From a bacterium (lineage in GTDB: Bacteria; Vulcanimicrobiota; JABDET01), in the NCBI GenBank assembly GCA_021800275.1, contig JAJYZB010000002.1:196997-260996 (forward strand): a stretch of DNA of 64,000 nucleotides, read 5' to 3'. The notes under the pieces are model-generated. The model had not been told where the DNA came from and searched no databases. It saw only the letters and a list, made by a program, of their open reading frames with translations. Both the position numbers and the translations under genes were made by a program. Below, piece after piece: positions 34,804 to 43,328 of this stretch (positions are counted from its first letter, which is position 1; every line of letters starts with the position of its first letter).

Positions 34804-35805
34804 ATGAGCAGAACAGGAAATTTACTTTTTATCTGGAAGGTGGAAGAGGTGAAGGGGAAAGAAGAGGGAAAAACTTACTCTTTAAAAAAACCGCTCGCAG
34901 CACAAATATCCAAAGTAGACTGGCAGTCCGAGTCTCTCACTTCAGAACAGAGAAGGTTCTTGACCCGAATTTTTACTCAATTTGCGGAACTGCTCCCTCC
35001 TCATCTAACTCCTGTCATTCAAATGAGAGGAATTGCAGAACTCCAGGAAACTCAACAGATCTCATTTAAAGAGTTTTTAGATCAATTTTTAGATCCAACC
35101 GCTTTTGCGACTTTTCGCTTGAATGACAAAACAAGGGGCTTATGGGTGTTATCGGGTCCCCTTTCATTTTTTACCCTTGACTGTATGATGGGTGGAAAAG
35201 GAGAAATTCCCGAAGAATTAAGAGAGTTCACCGAAATTGAAAAAGCGCTCTTAGAAAAACATGTCTTGAATCAATTTCTCCTCGCTTATCAAGAAGCCTG
35301 GAAAGACATTGTTCCATTTTCTCCCGTGATCGAGCAAATAGAATTTTCACCGAATTACCCTGTTATCTTTCCCTATCGAGAAAATATGGTTTCAGCCCGA
35401 TTTGTTTTAAGAATCAGTGGAATGACCAGCCTTTTTCATGTTTGCTTTCCTTTTCGACAGATGCGTGAAACAATTCCCAGAAACCCTGAAGAAATGTTAA
35501 CGCAGACTCTGGTCAGAAAATCCCAGGGAATGGCATCTAATCTTTCGCCTGTCTTTGGAAGGAAAATTGAATCCGCGTTTGTTCCTGTTGTGGTAGAGCT
35601 TGGTCAGGCAGAGGTCTTCTTCCAGGATCTTATCAATTTGGAAGAAGGGGATATGCTGCGTCTTTTTACGCGTAGAGAAGAACCATTAAAAATTAAAATT
35701 GCTGGTAAAACTAAATTTTTAGGAAAGCCTGGAGCCTCTGAGAACAAATTGGCTGTTCAAATTACCCAGGCTGTTCAGGAAGGAGATGAAAGTTTTGATG
35801 AGTAA
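34804..35805 (+). CDS. fliM: Flagellar motor switch protein FliM, lacking the CheY-binding N-terminus
   Basis: The middle domain (LTRIFTQFAELLPPHLTPV, FTLDCMMGGKGEIPEEL, REFTEIEKALLEKHVL) and the C-terminal SpoA domain (VPVVVELGQAEVFFQDLINL) identify FliM, a rotor C-ring subunit. Canonical FliM begins with the peptide LSQDEIDALL, which binds phosphorylated CheY. Here that peptide is absent, and the stop at 34786 blocks an upstream extension in this frame. The start is ATG 34804 or GTG 34849 (behind GGAAGG). Its C-terminus overlaps fliN. Confidence 0.9.
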   Translation: MSRTGNLLFIWKVEEVKGKEEGKTYSLKKPLAAQISKVDWQSESLTSEQRRFLTRIFTQFAELLPPHLTPVIQMRGIAELQETQQISFKEFLDQFLDPTAFATFRLNDKTRGLWVLSGPLSFFTLDCMMGGKGEIPEELREFTEIEKALLEKHVLNQFLLAYQEAWKDIVPFSPVIEQIEFSPNYPVIFPYRENMVSARFVLRISGMTSLFHVCFPFRQMRETIPRNPEEMLTQTLVRKSQGMASNLSPVFGRKIESAFVPVVVELGQAEVFFQDLINLEEGDMLRLFTRREEPLKIKIAGKTKFLGKPGASENKLAVQITQAVQEGDESFDE

Positions 35806-36121
35806 TGGAAAAGACGAAGCAGAACAAACAGTGCGCCCACTTCAGTTTAGCCAACTTGACTCAGGAGCCCAATCTTCAGGTCCTTCTGCAAGCATTGATC
35901 TGTTAAGAGACGTTCCTCTTATCGTAACGGCAGAACTTGGAAGAACTAAGATGCTGGTAAAAGATATTTTAAAATTAGGGGTTGGTTCTGTGATTGAACT
36001 TGAAAAAGCCACGGGAGAATCCGTTGACATTCTTGTCAACGGCAAGAGCATTGCAAAAGGGGAAGTTGTCGCCATTGACGAGAATTACGGGGTTAGAATT
36101 ACTGAGGTGCCAGGAAAATGA
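35798..36121 (+). CDS. fliN: Flagellar motor switch protein FliN
   Basis: A short variable N-terminus leads to the SpoA domain (DVPLIVTAELGRTKMLVKD, LKLGVGSVIELEKATGESV, ILVNGKSIAKGEVVAID), the FliN core of the C ring. ATG 35798 overlaps the end of fliM; an in-frame ATG at 35786 sits too close to GGAG. About 107 aa, within the normal FliN range. The gene overlaps fliO by 4 bases. Confidence 0.94.
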   Translation: MSNGKDEAEQTVRPLQFSQLDSGAQSSGPSASIDLLRDVPLIVTAELGRTKMLVKDILKLGVGSVIELEKATGESVDILVNGKSIAKGEVVAIDENYGVRITEVPGK

Positions 36122-36564
36122 TCTTGTCTCTAGTGGTCCAGCATCTCCTCGCCAAACCAATACTCCATCTTCCAAGTCAGAACTTTCTCCCAGGTATTTC
36201 TTCTCTAGCTTATGGGGCAGGAGTTCTTTTTTTAGTATGCGTAGGGGCTTTTCTGGCACTTAAATTTCTGTACGGAAAAAACATGTTTAATCGTTTAGGA
36301 CTTGGCAGGCAGATGATTAAAATTGTGGATAGGTTTCCTCTTGCCCCGCAGCGATATATCTTAATCATTGAAGTGCTGGGTAAATTTTATTTAATTGGAA
36401 CTACTGAACAGAACATCAACTTTTTAACGCAGCTGAACGAAGAAGCTCTGGCGAAAGAGATGGGGTGGATGGAACAAAACCATGATGGACCAGCATCGTT
36501 TACCAACTATTTGAATGCTTTAAGCAAGCGATGGAAAAAAAATCGAAAGGACGTCCAGGAATGA
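36118..36564 (+). CDS. fliO: Flagellar biosynthesis protein FliO
   Basis: The 148-aa product has a single strong membrane helix (about 30-50, LAYGAGVLFLVCVGAFLALK). The FliO cytoplasmic core follows (VDRFPLAPQRYILIIEVLGK, YLIGTTEQNINFLTQL). FliO helps assemble the FliP ring. ATGA overlaps join it to fliN and fliP. Confidence 0.9.
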   Translation: MILSLVVQHLLAKPILHLPSQNFLPGISSLAYGAGVLFLVCVGAFLALKFLYGKNMFNRLGLGRQMIKIVDRFPLAPQRYILIIEVLGKFYLIGTTEQNINFLTQLNEEALAKEMGWMEQNHDGPASFTNYLNALSKRWKKNRKDVQE

Positions 36565-37337
36565 AGTCAAACTATCGTCCGTTTTTGTTCTTAATCATCC
36601 TGGGAACAGTCGCTGCCGCAGCCCTTCCTGTTCATGCTGCAGCCATCCCAATGATTGTGTTTCCGAAGATCAGCATTGGTTCAAAAGCTGCCAAACCTCA
36701 AGGTTTAGTGCTGCCTATTCAACTACTTTTGCTATTAAGCGTTTTAACTCTGGCTCCTTATCTACTCATGATGACGACAAGCTTTGTGCGAACCCTGATC
36801 GTTTTGTCTTTTGTCCGCTCAGCCCTAGGAACTCAGCAGGTTCCACCAACTCAAGTTTTAATGGGCTTAGCATTATTTATTACTTTCTATGTTATGGCTC
36901 CAATTGCCATTAAAATCAACAATCAAGCCATTCGCCCTTTATCACAGGGGAAAATCAATCAAGACGTAGCTTTTGAGCGGGCTGCGACTCCCATTAAAAA
37001 GTTTATGTTAAGGCAGGTTCAAAAGCCTGATTTAGAACTTTTTTTTAGTTTGGCTAATGCCAGCCCCCCTCAAAATCTTTTAAATACCCCCCTTTATATT
37101 CTAACTCCTGCGTTCATGGTCAGCGAGGTAAAAATTGGATTTGAGATCGGCTTCTTAATTTATATTCCATTTTTAATCATTGACATGGTTGTGGCAAGTG
37201 TTTTGATGAGCATGGGAATGTTCATGCTTTCTCCCATGTCTATTTCACTTCCCTTCAAGCTTCTTCTCTTTGTGATGGTGGATGGATGGGAATTGATTAT
37301 TAAAGGATTAATAGTCAGCTTCCACGTGAAAGGATAA
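36561..37337 (+). CDS. fliP: Flagellar export gate protein FliP
   Basis: The start is ATG 36561 in an ATGA overlap with fliO; it places a cleavable signal peptide (PFLFLIILGTVAAAALPVHA) at the N-terminus, as FliP requires. Family motifs are clear: APYLLMMTTSFVRTLIVLSF, RSALGTQQVPPTQVLMGLAL, TPAFMVSEVKIGFEIGF, MVVASVLMSMGMFMLSP. About 258 aa, normal length. FliP5-FliQ4-FliR1 form the export pore. Confidence 0.96.
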   Translation: MKSNYRPFLFLIILGTVAAAALPVHAAAIPMIVFPKISIGSKAAKPQGLVLPIQLLLLLSVLTLAPYLLMMTTSFVRTLIVLSFVRSALGTQQVPPTQVLMGLALFITFYVMAPIAIKINNQAIRPLSQGKINQDVAFERAATPIKKFMLRQVQKPDLELFFSLANASPPQNLLNTPLYILTPAFMVSEVKIGFEIGFLIYIPFLIIDMVVASVLMSMGMFMLSPMSISLPFKLLLFVMVDGWELIIKGLIVSFHVKG

Positions 37338-37340
37338 GAC

Positions 37341-37622
37341 ATGAATGAAACCTATATCTTAGGAATTTGCACACAGGCTCTTTACCTGATTCTTCTGGTA
37401 TCTGCGCCTATGCTTATTTCTGCTTTACTGGTAGGACTTGTTATCAGCATTATTCAGGCTACTACCCAGATTCAAGAACAAACCTTGAGCTTTGTTCCTA
37501 AAATCGTGGTCACTTTTATTGCGGCTATGCTGGCAGGCCCATGGATAGGGTCAACGATTGGCAATTTTGCCGTAGAACTTTTCAAGGCTATTCCTCGTTT
37601 AACCAGCAATGGAGGACCTTGA
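37341..37622 (+). CDS. fliQ: Flagellar export gate protein FliQ
   Basis: The 93-aa, two-helix membrane protein contains SAPMLISALLVGLVISIIQA and TTQIQEQTLSFVPK, the FliQ signature. It lies between fliP and fliR with a TGATG overlap to fliR. Confidence 0.95.
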   Translation: MNETYILGICTQALYLILLVSAPMLISALLVGLVISIIQATTQIQEQTLSFVPKIVVTFIAAMLAGPWIGSTIGNFAVELFKAIPRLTSNGGP

Positions 37623-38410
37623 TGAGCCCGATTGATCTAGGTTTTGAAAGCTTTGTCTTTTTTCTTTTAATTTTCGCCAGATTGATGGGCGTTTTTGTTC
37701 AGGCTCCTCTTTTTGGAAGGCCTCAAGGTATCCCAATGCCTGCCCAGATCTGTTACGGATTAGGAATTTCTTTTCTTATTTTCCACACCCTGCCGCTTCC
37801 TCCGCATCTCCCAACAGGTCTTATGGAAACAGCAATAGATGCAGCTGGACAGGCAGCCATTGGACTCATGATCGGATTTACTTCTTATCTGGTTGTCGCT
37901 GGCGTCCAGTTCGCAGGAGAGATGTGCGATATTCAAATGGGACTTTCTATTGCTGCCATGGTTAATCCAGCGACAGGACAACCCATTAATTTGATCGCAT
38001 CCTTTGAACAAAAACTTGGAATTTTATCCTGGCTGTTTATACGAGGATATGTCTTTTTTTTTAGAGCCATTAAAAGAAGTTATCAATTAATCCCGGTTTA
38101 TGGTTTCACGATCAATGGTCCTGCTTTGACAAAATTAATTCAATCCAGCGGCTCAATATTCAGCATGGCTCTTGAAATCAGTGCTCCTGTTTTAGTCGCT
38201 CTTTTTATCACGCAAATCGCCCTTGGGCTCTTAAATCGAGCAGCCCAACAGTTTAACGTGTTCATGATTTCATTCCCTTTAAACATCCTGGTTGGACTTT
38301 CTCTTCTGCTCTTGAGCATTGTCCCTATGTTTTATCTGGCGATTCCCCATCTGTGGCGCCACATGGATAAAAACATCGCCTCACTCATTATGGATCTGCG
38401 GAGGAGGTGA
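37622..38410 (+). CDS. fliR: Flagellar export gate protein FliR
   Basis: Starting at ATG 37622 (overlapping the fliQ stop), the 262-aa product has five or six helices and FliR motifs: FLLIFARLMGVFVQAPLFG, GEMCDIQMGLSIAAMVNPA, ALFITQIALGLLNRAAQQFN and PLNILVGLSLLLL. FliR caps the FliP/FliQ pore with FlhB. It is immediately followed by flhB. Confidence 0.95.
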   Translation: MSPIDLGFESFVFFLLIFARLMGVFVQAPLFGRPQGIPMPAQICYGLGISFLIFHTLPLPPHLPTGLMETAIDAAGQAAIGLMIGFTSYLVVAGVQFAGEMCDIQMGLSIAAMVNPATGQPINLIASFEQKLGILSWLFIRGYVFFFRAIKRSYQLIPVYGFTINGPALTKLIQSSGSIFSMALEISAPVLVALFITQIALGLLNRAAQQFNVFMISFPLNILVGLSLLLLSIVPMFYLAIPHLWRHMDKNIASLIMDLRRR

Positions 38411-38416
38411 TGGATC

Positions 38417-39562
38417 GTGCCTGATGATGGACAAGGCGAAAAAACAGAAGAACCAACCGAGCATAAACTTCAAGAAGCCAAAAAAAAGGGACAAATCTTT
38501 AAAAGCATGGAAATTATTTCAGCCCTTCAATTCGCATTCATGATGTTAGCCCTGGCATGGGCGGGTGAATGGGGCATAAGCAATCTGCTATTTTTTACTC
38601 GTAATTTGTATGGCCAAATCCCCCGTTTATCTTTTCACGAAGATGATATTCACAAGCTTATCTTAAACATCCTCGTGATTTTTGCTAAACTGGTGGTTCC
38701 CGTGCTTGCAGCGGCATTCATAAGCGCTTTTCTGCTGAATGTCGCACAGGTGGGTTTCATTTTTTCAGCCTCGCCCATGACCCCTACTTTTCAAAAGATC
38801 AGCCCTATTGAAGGATTCAAAAAAATTTTTTCTCGCAAATCATTATTTGAATTAATTAAGCAGTTGATTAAAGTGGCTGTCATTGGAACTGTGGCATACA
38901 AAGTTATTGCTGATTCCATGGGAACTTTCAAAAATTTAGTTGCGTGGAATCTTAAAAACATCCTTTCATTTGGTTTAAGCTTAATGTTTAAGTTGATCTG
39001 GTTTGTAACAGCCGCCTATCTAGTCCTGGCAATAATTGATTATTTGCTCCAAAGAAAAATGTTCATGATGCAAATGAAAATGTCCATAAAAGAATTAAGG
39101 GATGAATTCAAAGATACTGAAGGGGATCCCCACGTTAAGGCGAGGATGCGTCAAATGCAGAGGCAGGTTTTAGAACAAACCATGATGCAGCAGGTTCCTA
39201 ACGCCAGCGCAGTGATCACTAACCCAACTCATCTAGCAGTTGCCATTCAATATGAACAGGGAAAAATGGACGCCCCTCTTGTTCTGGCAAAAGGAGAAAG
39301 ATTGGTCGCTGAAATGATTCGACAGGTTGCAGAACAAAATGAAGTTCCAATTATTGAAAATGTAGGACTTGCAAGGGCTTTGTTTGAAGCGTGTAAAGTT
39401 GGGCAGATGATTCCTGGAGATCTTTATAAAGCAGTTGCTGAAGTTTTAGCTTTCGTTTTCCGCCTGAAAAGAAAAAGAGAGTTAGCTCGAAAAAGAGCAA
39501 TTTTAAGAGTCAGAGAACAGTCACATTTACCTGATGCTCAAGCCATGAGGAGGAGAATGTAA
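38417..39562 (+). CDS. flhB: Flagellar export switch protein FlhB
   Basis: The start is GTG 38417, spaced normally from GGAGG; the nearby ATG at 38410 meets a stop. The 381-aa product begins with the usual EKTEEPTEHKLQEAKKKGQ, has four membrane helices, and contains the self-cleaving NPTH site (AVITNPTHLAVAIQYEQG) where FlhB splits to switch from hook to filament export. The C-terminal basic tail is longer than in enteric FlhB. Confidence 0.96.
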   Translation: MPDDGQGEKTEEPTEHKLQEAKKKGQIFKSMEIISALQFAFMMLALAWAGEWGISNLLFFTRNLYGQIPRLSFHEDDIHKLILNILVIFAKLVVPVLAAAFISAFLLNVAQVGFIFSASPMTPTFQKISPIEGFKKIFSRKSLFELIKQLIKVAVIGTVAYKVIADSMGTFKNLVAWNLKNILSFGLSLMFKLIWFVTAAYLVLAIIDYLLQRKMFMMQMKMSIKELRDEFKDTEGDPHVKARMRQMQRQVLEQTMMQQVPNASAVITNPTHLAVAIQYEQGKMDAPLVLAKGERLVAEMIRQVAEQNEVPIIENVGLARALFEACKVGQMIPGDLYKAVAEVLAFVFRLKRKRELARKRAILRVREQSHLPDAQAMRRRM

Positions 39563-41707
39563 ATGAACTCTGATTCATTTTTAGGTAAAATAGTCGGAAA
39601 TTCTAACATCATTGCTGCTATTGTTTTATGCATCATTGTTTTTATGTTGATTGTTCCTTTACCTCCAGCGATTCTAGATTTTCTTCTGGTGCTCAATATC
39701 GCCTGGGGGCTTATCACCCTAATTGTCAGTATTTATATTCGAGATCCCCTTGAATTTGCAGTTTTCCCCTCTATTCTTCTGGTGGCAACTCTTTTCAGAC
39801 TGGCTCTGGATATTTCTGCTGCCCGCTTAATCCTGATTTATGGAAATCTAACCAGCAGAACCTCAGGACATATCGGGTTTCCAGTCCCAGGAGCTAAAGC
39901 GAGTGTTGGAAATGTAATCCCGGGAATTGCCAATCTCATGGTCCATGGAAACGTGGTCACAGGTCTCATTGTGTTTATTATGTTGATTGCCGCTCAATTT
40001 ATTGTGATCACCCAGGGAGCTGAAAGAATTGCTCAAGTTGCAGCTCGATTTACTCTGGATGCCATGCCTGGAAAACAAATGGCGATTGACGCTGATCTGC
40101 ACTCGGGATTGATTGATCCGGATACAGCTCGAAAAAAAAGAAGTGATATTGAACGAGAAGCCGATTTTTACGGAGCCATGGATGGAGCGGGCAAGTTTAT
40201 CAAAGGAGATTCCATGATGGCTATTGTGGTGATGGTGGTGGGAATTGTGGGTGGCTTGATTGTTGGAATGGTGCAGCATCATATGCCAGCAGTCATGGCA
40301 TTAAAGGTTTATGTGCTGCTGGTGATTGGGAATGGACTTTCCACAACCATTCCCGCATTTCTAATGTCTTCCAGCATGGGCATGGTGGTTACACGAGCAG
40401 CCTCAGAAGCGAATTTGGGTTCTGACGTCATTCGCCAGATTACCAATCAGCCTACGGCTTTAATTGTGGCAGGAGGAGTTACAGGATCTCTTGCTTTACT
40501 TTCTCTTATCGGAATTCTTCCTCTTCCCTGGATACCTTTTTTGCTGATCAGCTTATTTCTGGTAGGAGTTGGGTACGCTCTTTCTAAACAAACAGTTCAA
40601 GAGCAGGTAGTTGTCCAGCAGCAAGAAAAGAAAGCAGCTGAAGAAGCCACGAAAAGGCCTGAAAGCGTGGTTACTTTTATGCAGGTGGACCCGCTCAGTG
40701 TTGAAGTGGGGAGATCCTTGCTTCCGCTCGTGGATCCCAATGAAGGGGCAAAGCTCCTGGAGCGGGTTGGCTCTGTGAGAAAACATATTGCCATGGAAAT
40801 GGGAATTATTGTTCCAGGAGTGAGGTTCAGAGATAATCTTCAGTTGAAACCCAGCGCTTATGTGATTAAAATTAAAGATGTGGAAGTGGCAAAAGGGGAA
40901 GTTGTCATGGGACAATTTTTAGCTATTGGGCCTGAACATCAATTAAAAAATTTAAAAGGAACAAAAACTACAGATCCCACTTATGGAATGCCAGGAATCT
41001 GGATTCCTCCTGAAGAGAGAAGAGAGGCTGAAAGATTAGGGTGCATGATCTTTGATCCTGTCAGTGTTGTGGCTACTCAAATTACAGAAGTTGTTCGAAC
41101 TCATGGAGCAGAATTGTTAGGAAGACAGGAGATTCAGGCTCTTATTGAAACTGTCAAAAAGACCCATCCTGCAGTTGTAAAAGATGTTGTTCCTGAAGCA
41201 GTTTCCCTTGGAGAGGTTCAGAAAATTCTGCAGAATTTAATTAAAGAAAGAGTGAGCATCCGAGATCTGGTTACTGTTTTAGAAACGCTTGCTGACTATA
41301 TTCATGTCACTAAAGATCCGGACATGTTGACTGAATATGTCCGTCAAGCTCTTTCCAGAGTGATCTGCAGAGATTATGCCAATAACGAAGGAATCATCCA
41401 TGTCTTTACTCTGGATCCAGAAATTGAGCAGATTATCATGCAGTCTGTGCAGAGAACTGAATTTGGTTCATTTCTTGCTCTTGATCCCCAGATGGGGCAG
41501 GAAATTTTAAAAGCCATTGGAGATCAGATAAAAAAATTGGGCGAAAAAGGACTGCAGCCCATTGTTCTATGCAATGCCACGGTCAGACAGTTTATTAAGC
41601 GACTGACTGAGCGAGCTTTTCCAACACTTGTGGTTTTATCATACAATGAAATTGCTCCCAGATTTAATATTCAATCTGTAGGACAGGTCAGCCTGACAAA
41701 AGTGTAA
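39563..41707 (+). CDS. flhA: Flagellar export gate protein FlhA
   Basis: The 714-aa product has eight N-terminal helices with the FHIPEP-family segments LLVATLFRLALDISAARLIL and DGAGKFIKGDSMMAIVVM. A long soluble C-terminal domain follows (ERVSIRDLVTVLETLADYI, ATVRQFIKRLTERAFPTLVV) that forms the nonameric docking ring. It begins one base after flhB. It is the last flagellar gene here: flhF, flhG and a flagellar sigma factor gene do not follow. Confidence 0.96.
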   Translation: MNSDSFLGKIVGNSNIIAAIVLCIIVFMLIVPLPPAILDFLLVLNIAWGLITLIVSIYIRDPLEFAVFPSILLVATLFRLALDISAARLILIYGNLTSRTSGHIGFPVPGAKASVGNVIPGIANLMVHGNVVTGLIVFIMLIAAQFIVITQGAERIAQVAARFTLDAMPGKQMAIDADLHSGLIDPDTARKKRSDIEREADFYGAMDGAGKFIKGDSMMAIVVMVVGIVGGLIVGMVQHHMPAVMALKVYVLLVIGNGLSTTIPAFLMSSSMGMVVTRAASEANLGSDVIRQITNQPTALIVAGGVTGSLALLSLIGILPLPWIPFLLISLFLVGVGYALSKQTVQEQVVVQQQEKKAAEEATKRPESVVTFMQVDPLSVEVGRSLLPLVDPNEGAKLLERVGSVRKHIAMEMGIIVPGVRFRDNLQLKPSAYVIKIKDVEVAKGEVVMGQFLAIGPEHQLKNLKGTKTTDPTYGMPGIWIPPEERREAERLGCMIFDPVSVVATQITEVVRTHGAELLGRQEIQALIETVKKTHPAVVKDVVPEAVSLGEVQKILQNLIKERVSIRDLVTVLETLADYIHVTKDPDMLTEYVRQALSRVICRDYANNEGIIHVFTLDPEIEQIIMQSVQRTEFGSFLALDPQMGQEILKAIGDQIKKLGEKGLQPIVLCNATVRQFIKRLTERAFPTLVVLSYNEIAPRFNIQSVGQVSLTKV

Positions 41708-41823
41708 AATTGAACTTAGCAGCGCATAGTTTTGCCCTATCCGAAGGAAAGAATTGAGAAAGAGGCGAAGTAGCACTAAACAAAGAATGTTGCTAAAAGG
41801 AGTTTTCCAAAATGAGTCAAAAA

Positions 41824-41843
41824 CCCCGACTGCCAAGGCGGGG
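41824..41843 (+). other. GC-rich hairpin after flhA
   Basis: CCCCG (41824-41828) pairs with CGGGG (41839-41843), with an inner GCC/GGC pairing possible. It lies in the 189-base gap between flhA and the glycogen synthase gene. It has no T run on the plus strand but has five T residues after it on the minus strand, so its role as a terminator is doubtful. Confidence 0.3.
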
Positions 41844-41896
41844 ATTTAAACAAGTCAAAGCAGAGTTGTAAAGGACCTGCATATCTGGAGGGAAAA

Positions 41897-43318
41897 ATGC
41901 AAATTGTTTTAACTACTTTTGAACATCTGCCTATTCGGGTAGGGGGATTGAGCGAAGCGGCCACATCCATTGGAGAATCTTTAGTGAAATTGGGACATGA
42001 ACCTCTTGTTTTTATGCCTTCTCATGGAATTCATGCTGAATCCAACGAATTAAAAACTGAAATTATTGATGAATTCTCAATTCAAGTTGGTTCTGACTGG
42101 TTTCTTACAAAAGTTTACCAGGCAGAAAGAAAGAATGTGAAGTTGTATCTTTTTTCAAATGAAGTGCTGAACACAAAAGAAGTATATGGAGATTTTGCTC
42201 ATCAATTTGAGAAGATCTTCCATTTTTCTAAAGCTGTTCCGGCTTTTTTGAATACTCTCATTTCTAAAAACAAAAAAAAACCTGAAGTATTCCACTGCAA
42301 TGACTGGCATGGACTTCTGGCTGCCAGTTATGCCAAAAAATTCTTCAGGATCCCTTTTGTTTATACGATTCATCGTTTATGCAACCCCCAGATTCTGGTT
42401 CAGCTGCTTAGAGATAAAGGATTTTCCGATCTTCTGCGTCCAGAATTTATCCACGATGATCTTTATCAGTTAGAGCCTCACGGAGGCTTTGAATGTCAGA
42501 TCCTCAACACCGTCAGCTTAACTTACCTGGAAGAAGAATGGGAGCGATTTTTTAAACAGTTTGAGGGTAAGGCTACTTATGTCTGGAACGGAATTGATGC
42601 TTCTTTCTGGGATCCCCAAAAATTGGAAGATTCTAAACTCTCAAGATTGGAAAGAAGGAAAAAACTCCTGTCCAAAAACGGATTTAAAGATGGTCCCCTG
42701 TTTTTTTATGTGGGGAGGTTGGATCCCGAACAAAAAGGGGTCGATCATTTCATTCATGCGATAGAACATGTCATGTCAAATGGCACAAAGAAAAAAGAGA
42801 ACCTGCGCTTCATCATACTAGGATCAGGAGAAAAATATTTAGAAGACAAGATTCATCTTCTCGAAGAAAAATACCCCGAGAATGTCAAAGGGATCATTGG
42901 GTATCTCGGAAGAGAAGTAACTAGAGAATATTACGCCTCTGCAGATTTCTGCGTTATCCCTTCCAATTTTGAGCCCTTTGGGCTTGTACAGTTAGAAGCC
43001 ATGTGCCTCGGCAGCATTCCGATTGGGACTAAGGTTGGCGGGATCAATGACACGGTGATAGATGTTGACGGCAATACTGAAAAAGGAACAGGAAAATTAG
43101 TTCCTCCTAAGAATCCTGGAGCGCTCGCAAAAGCCATTGAAGAGGGAGCCAACTGGGTGTTTGACAAGCAGGATTTAGTGAGAAAATGGAGAGAAAATGG
43201 CAGAGTTCACGCCACAACCCAGTTTACCTGGGAAAAAGCGGCTTCACGATATGCCCAACTATATCAAGATGCTGTCAGTATGAAAATGTCATTTGTTAGA
43301 TACATGAAACCCTATTAA
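41897..43318 (+). CDS. GT5-type glycogen/starch synthase-like glycosyltransferase
   Basis: The N-terminus has the GT5 catalytic-domain layout (LPIRVGGLSEAATSIGESL in place of K-x-GGL). FHCNDWHGLLAASYAKK follows, then the C-terminal GT-B half with FYVGRLDPEQKGVDHFI, IPSNFEPFGLVQLEAMCLG and GTKVGGINDTV. At 473 aa it is normal for bacterial or archaeal GlgA, which extends alpha-1,4-glucan from ADP- or UDP-glucose. Arg replaces Lys in the nucleotide-binding motif, so the donor is open. The galT gene follows after 10 bases, pointing to a sugar-nucleotide and glucan module. Confidence 0.85.
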   Translation: MQIVLTTFEHLPIRVGGLSEAATSIGESLVKLGHEPLVFMPSHGIHAESNELKTEIIDEFSIQVGSDWFLTKVYQAERKNVKLYLFSNEVLNTKEVYGDFAHQFEKIFHFSKAVPAFLNTLISKNKKKPEVFHCNDWHGLLAASYAKKFFRIPFVYTIHRLCNPQILVQLLRDKGFSDLLRPEFIHDDLYQLEPHGGFECQILNTVSLTYLEEEWERFFKQFEGKATYVWNGIDASFWDPQKLEDSKLSRLERRKKLLSKNGFKDGPLFFYVGRLDPEQKGVDHFIHAIEHVMSNGTKKKENLRFIILGSGEKYLEDKIHLLEEKYPENVKGIIGYLGREVTREYYASADFCVIPSNFEPFGLVQLEAMCLGSIPIGTKVGGINDTVIDVDGNTEKGTGKLVPPKNPGALAKAIEEGANWVFDKQDLVRKWRENGRVHATTQFTWEKAASRYAQLYQDAVSMKMSFVRYMKPY

Positions 43319-43328
43319 AGGAGAAGAT

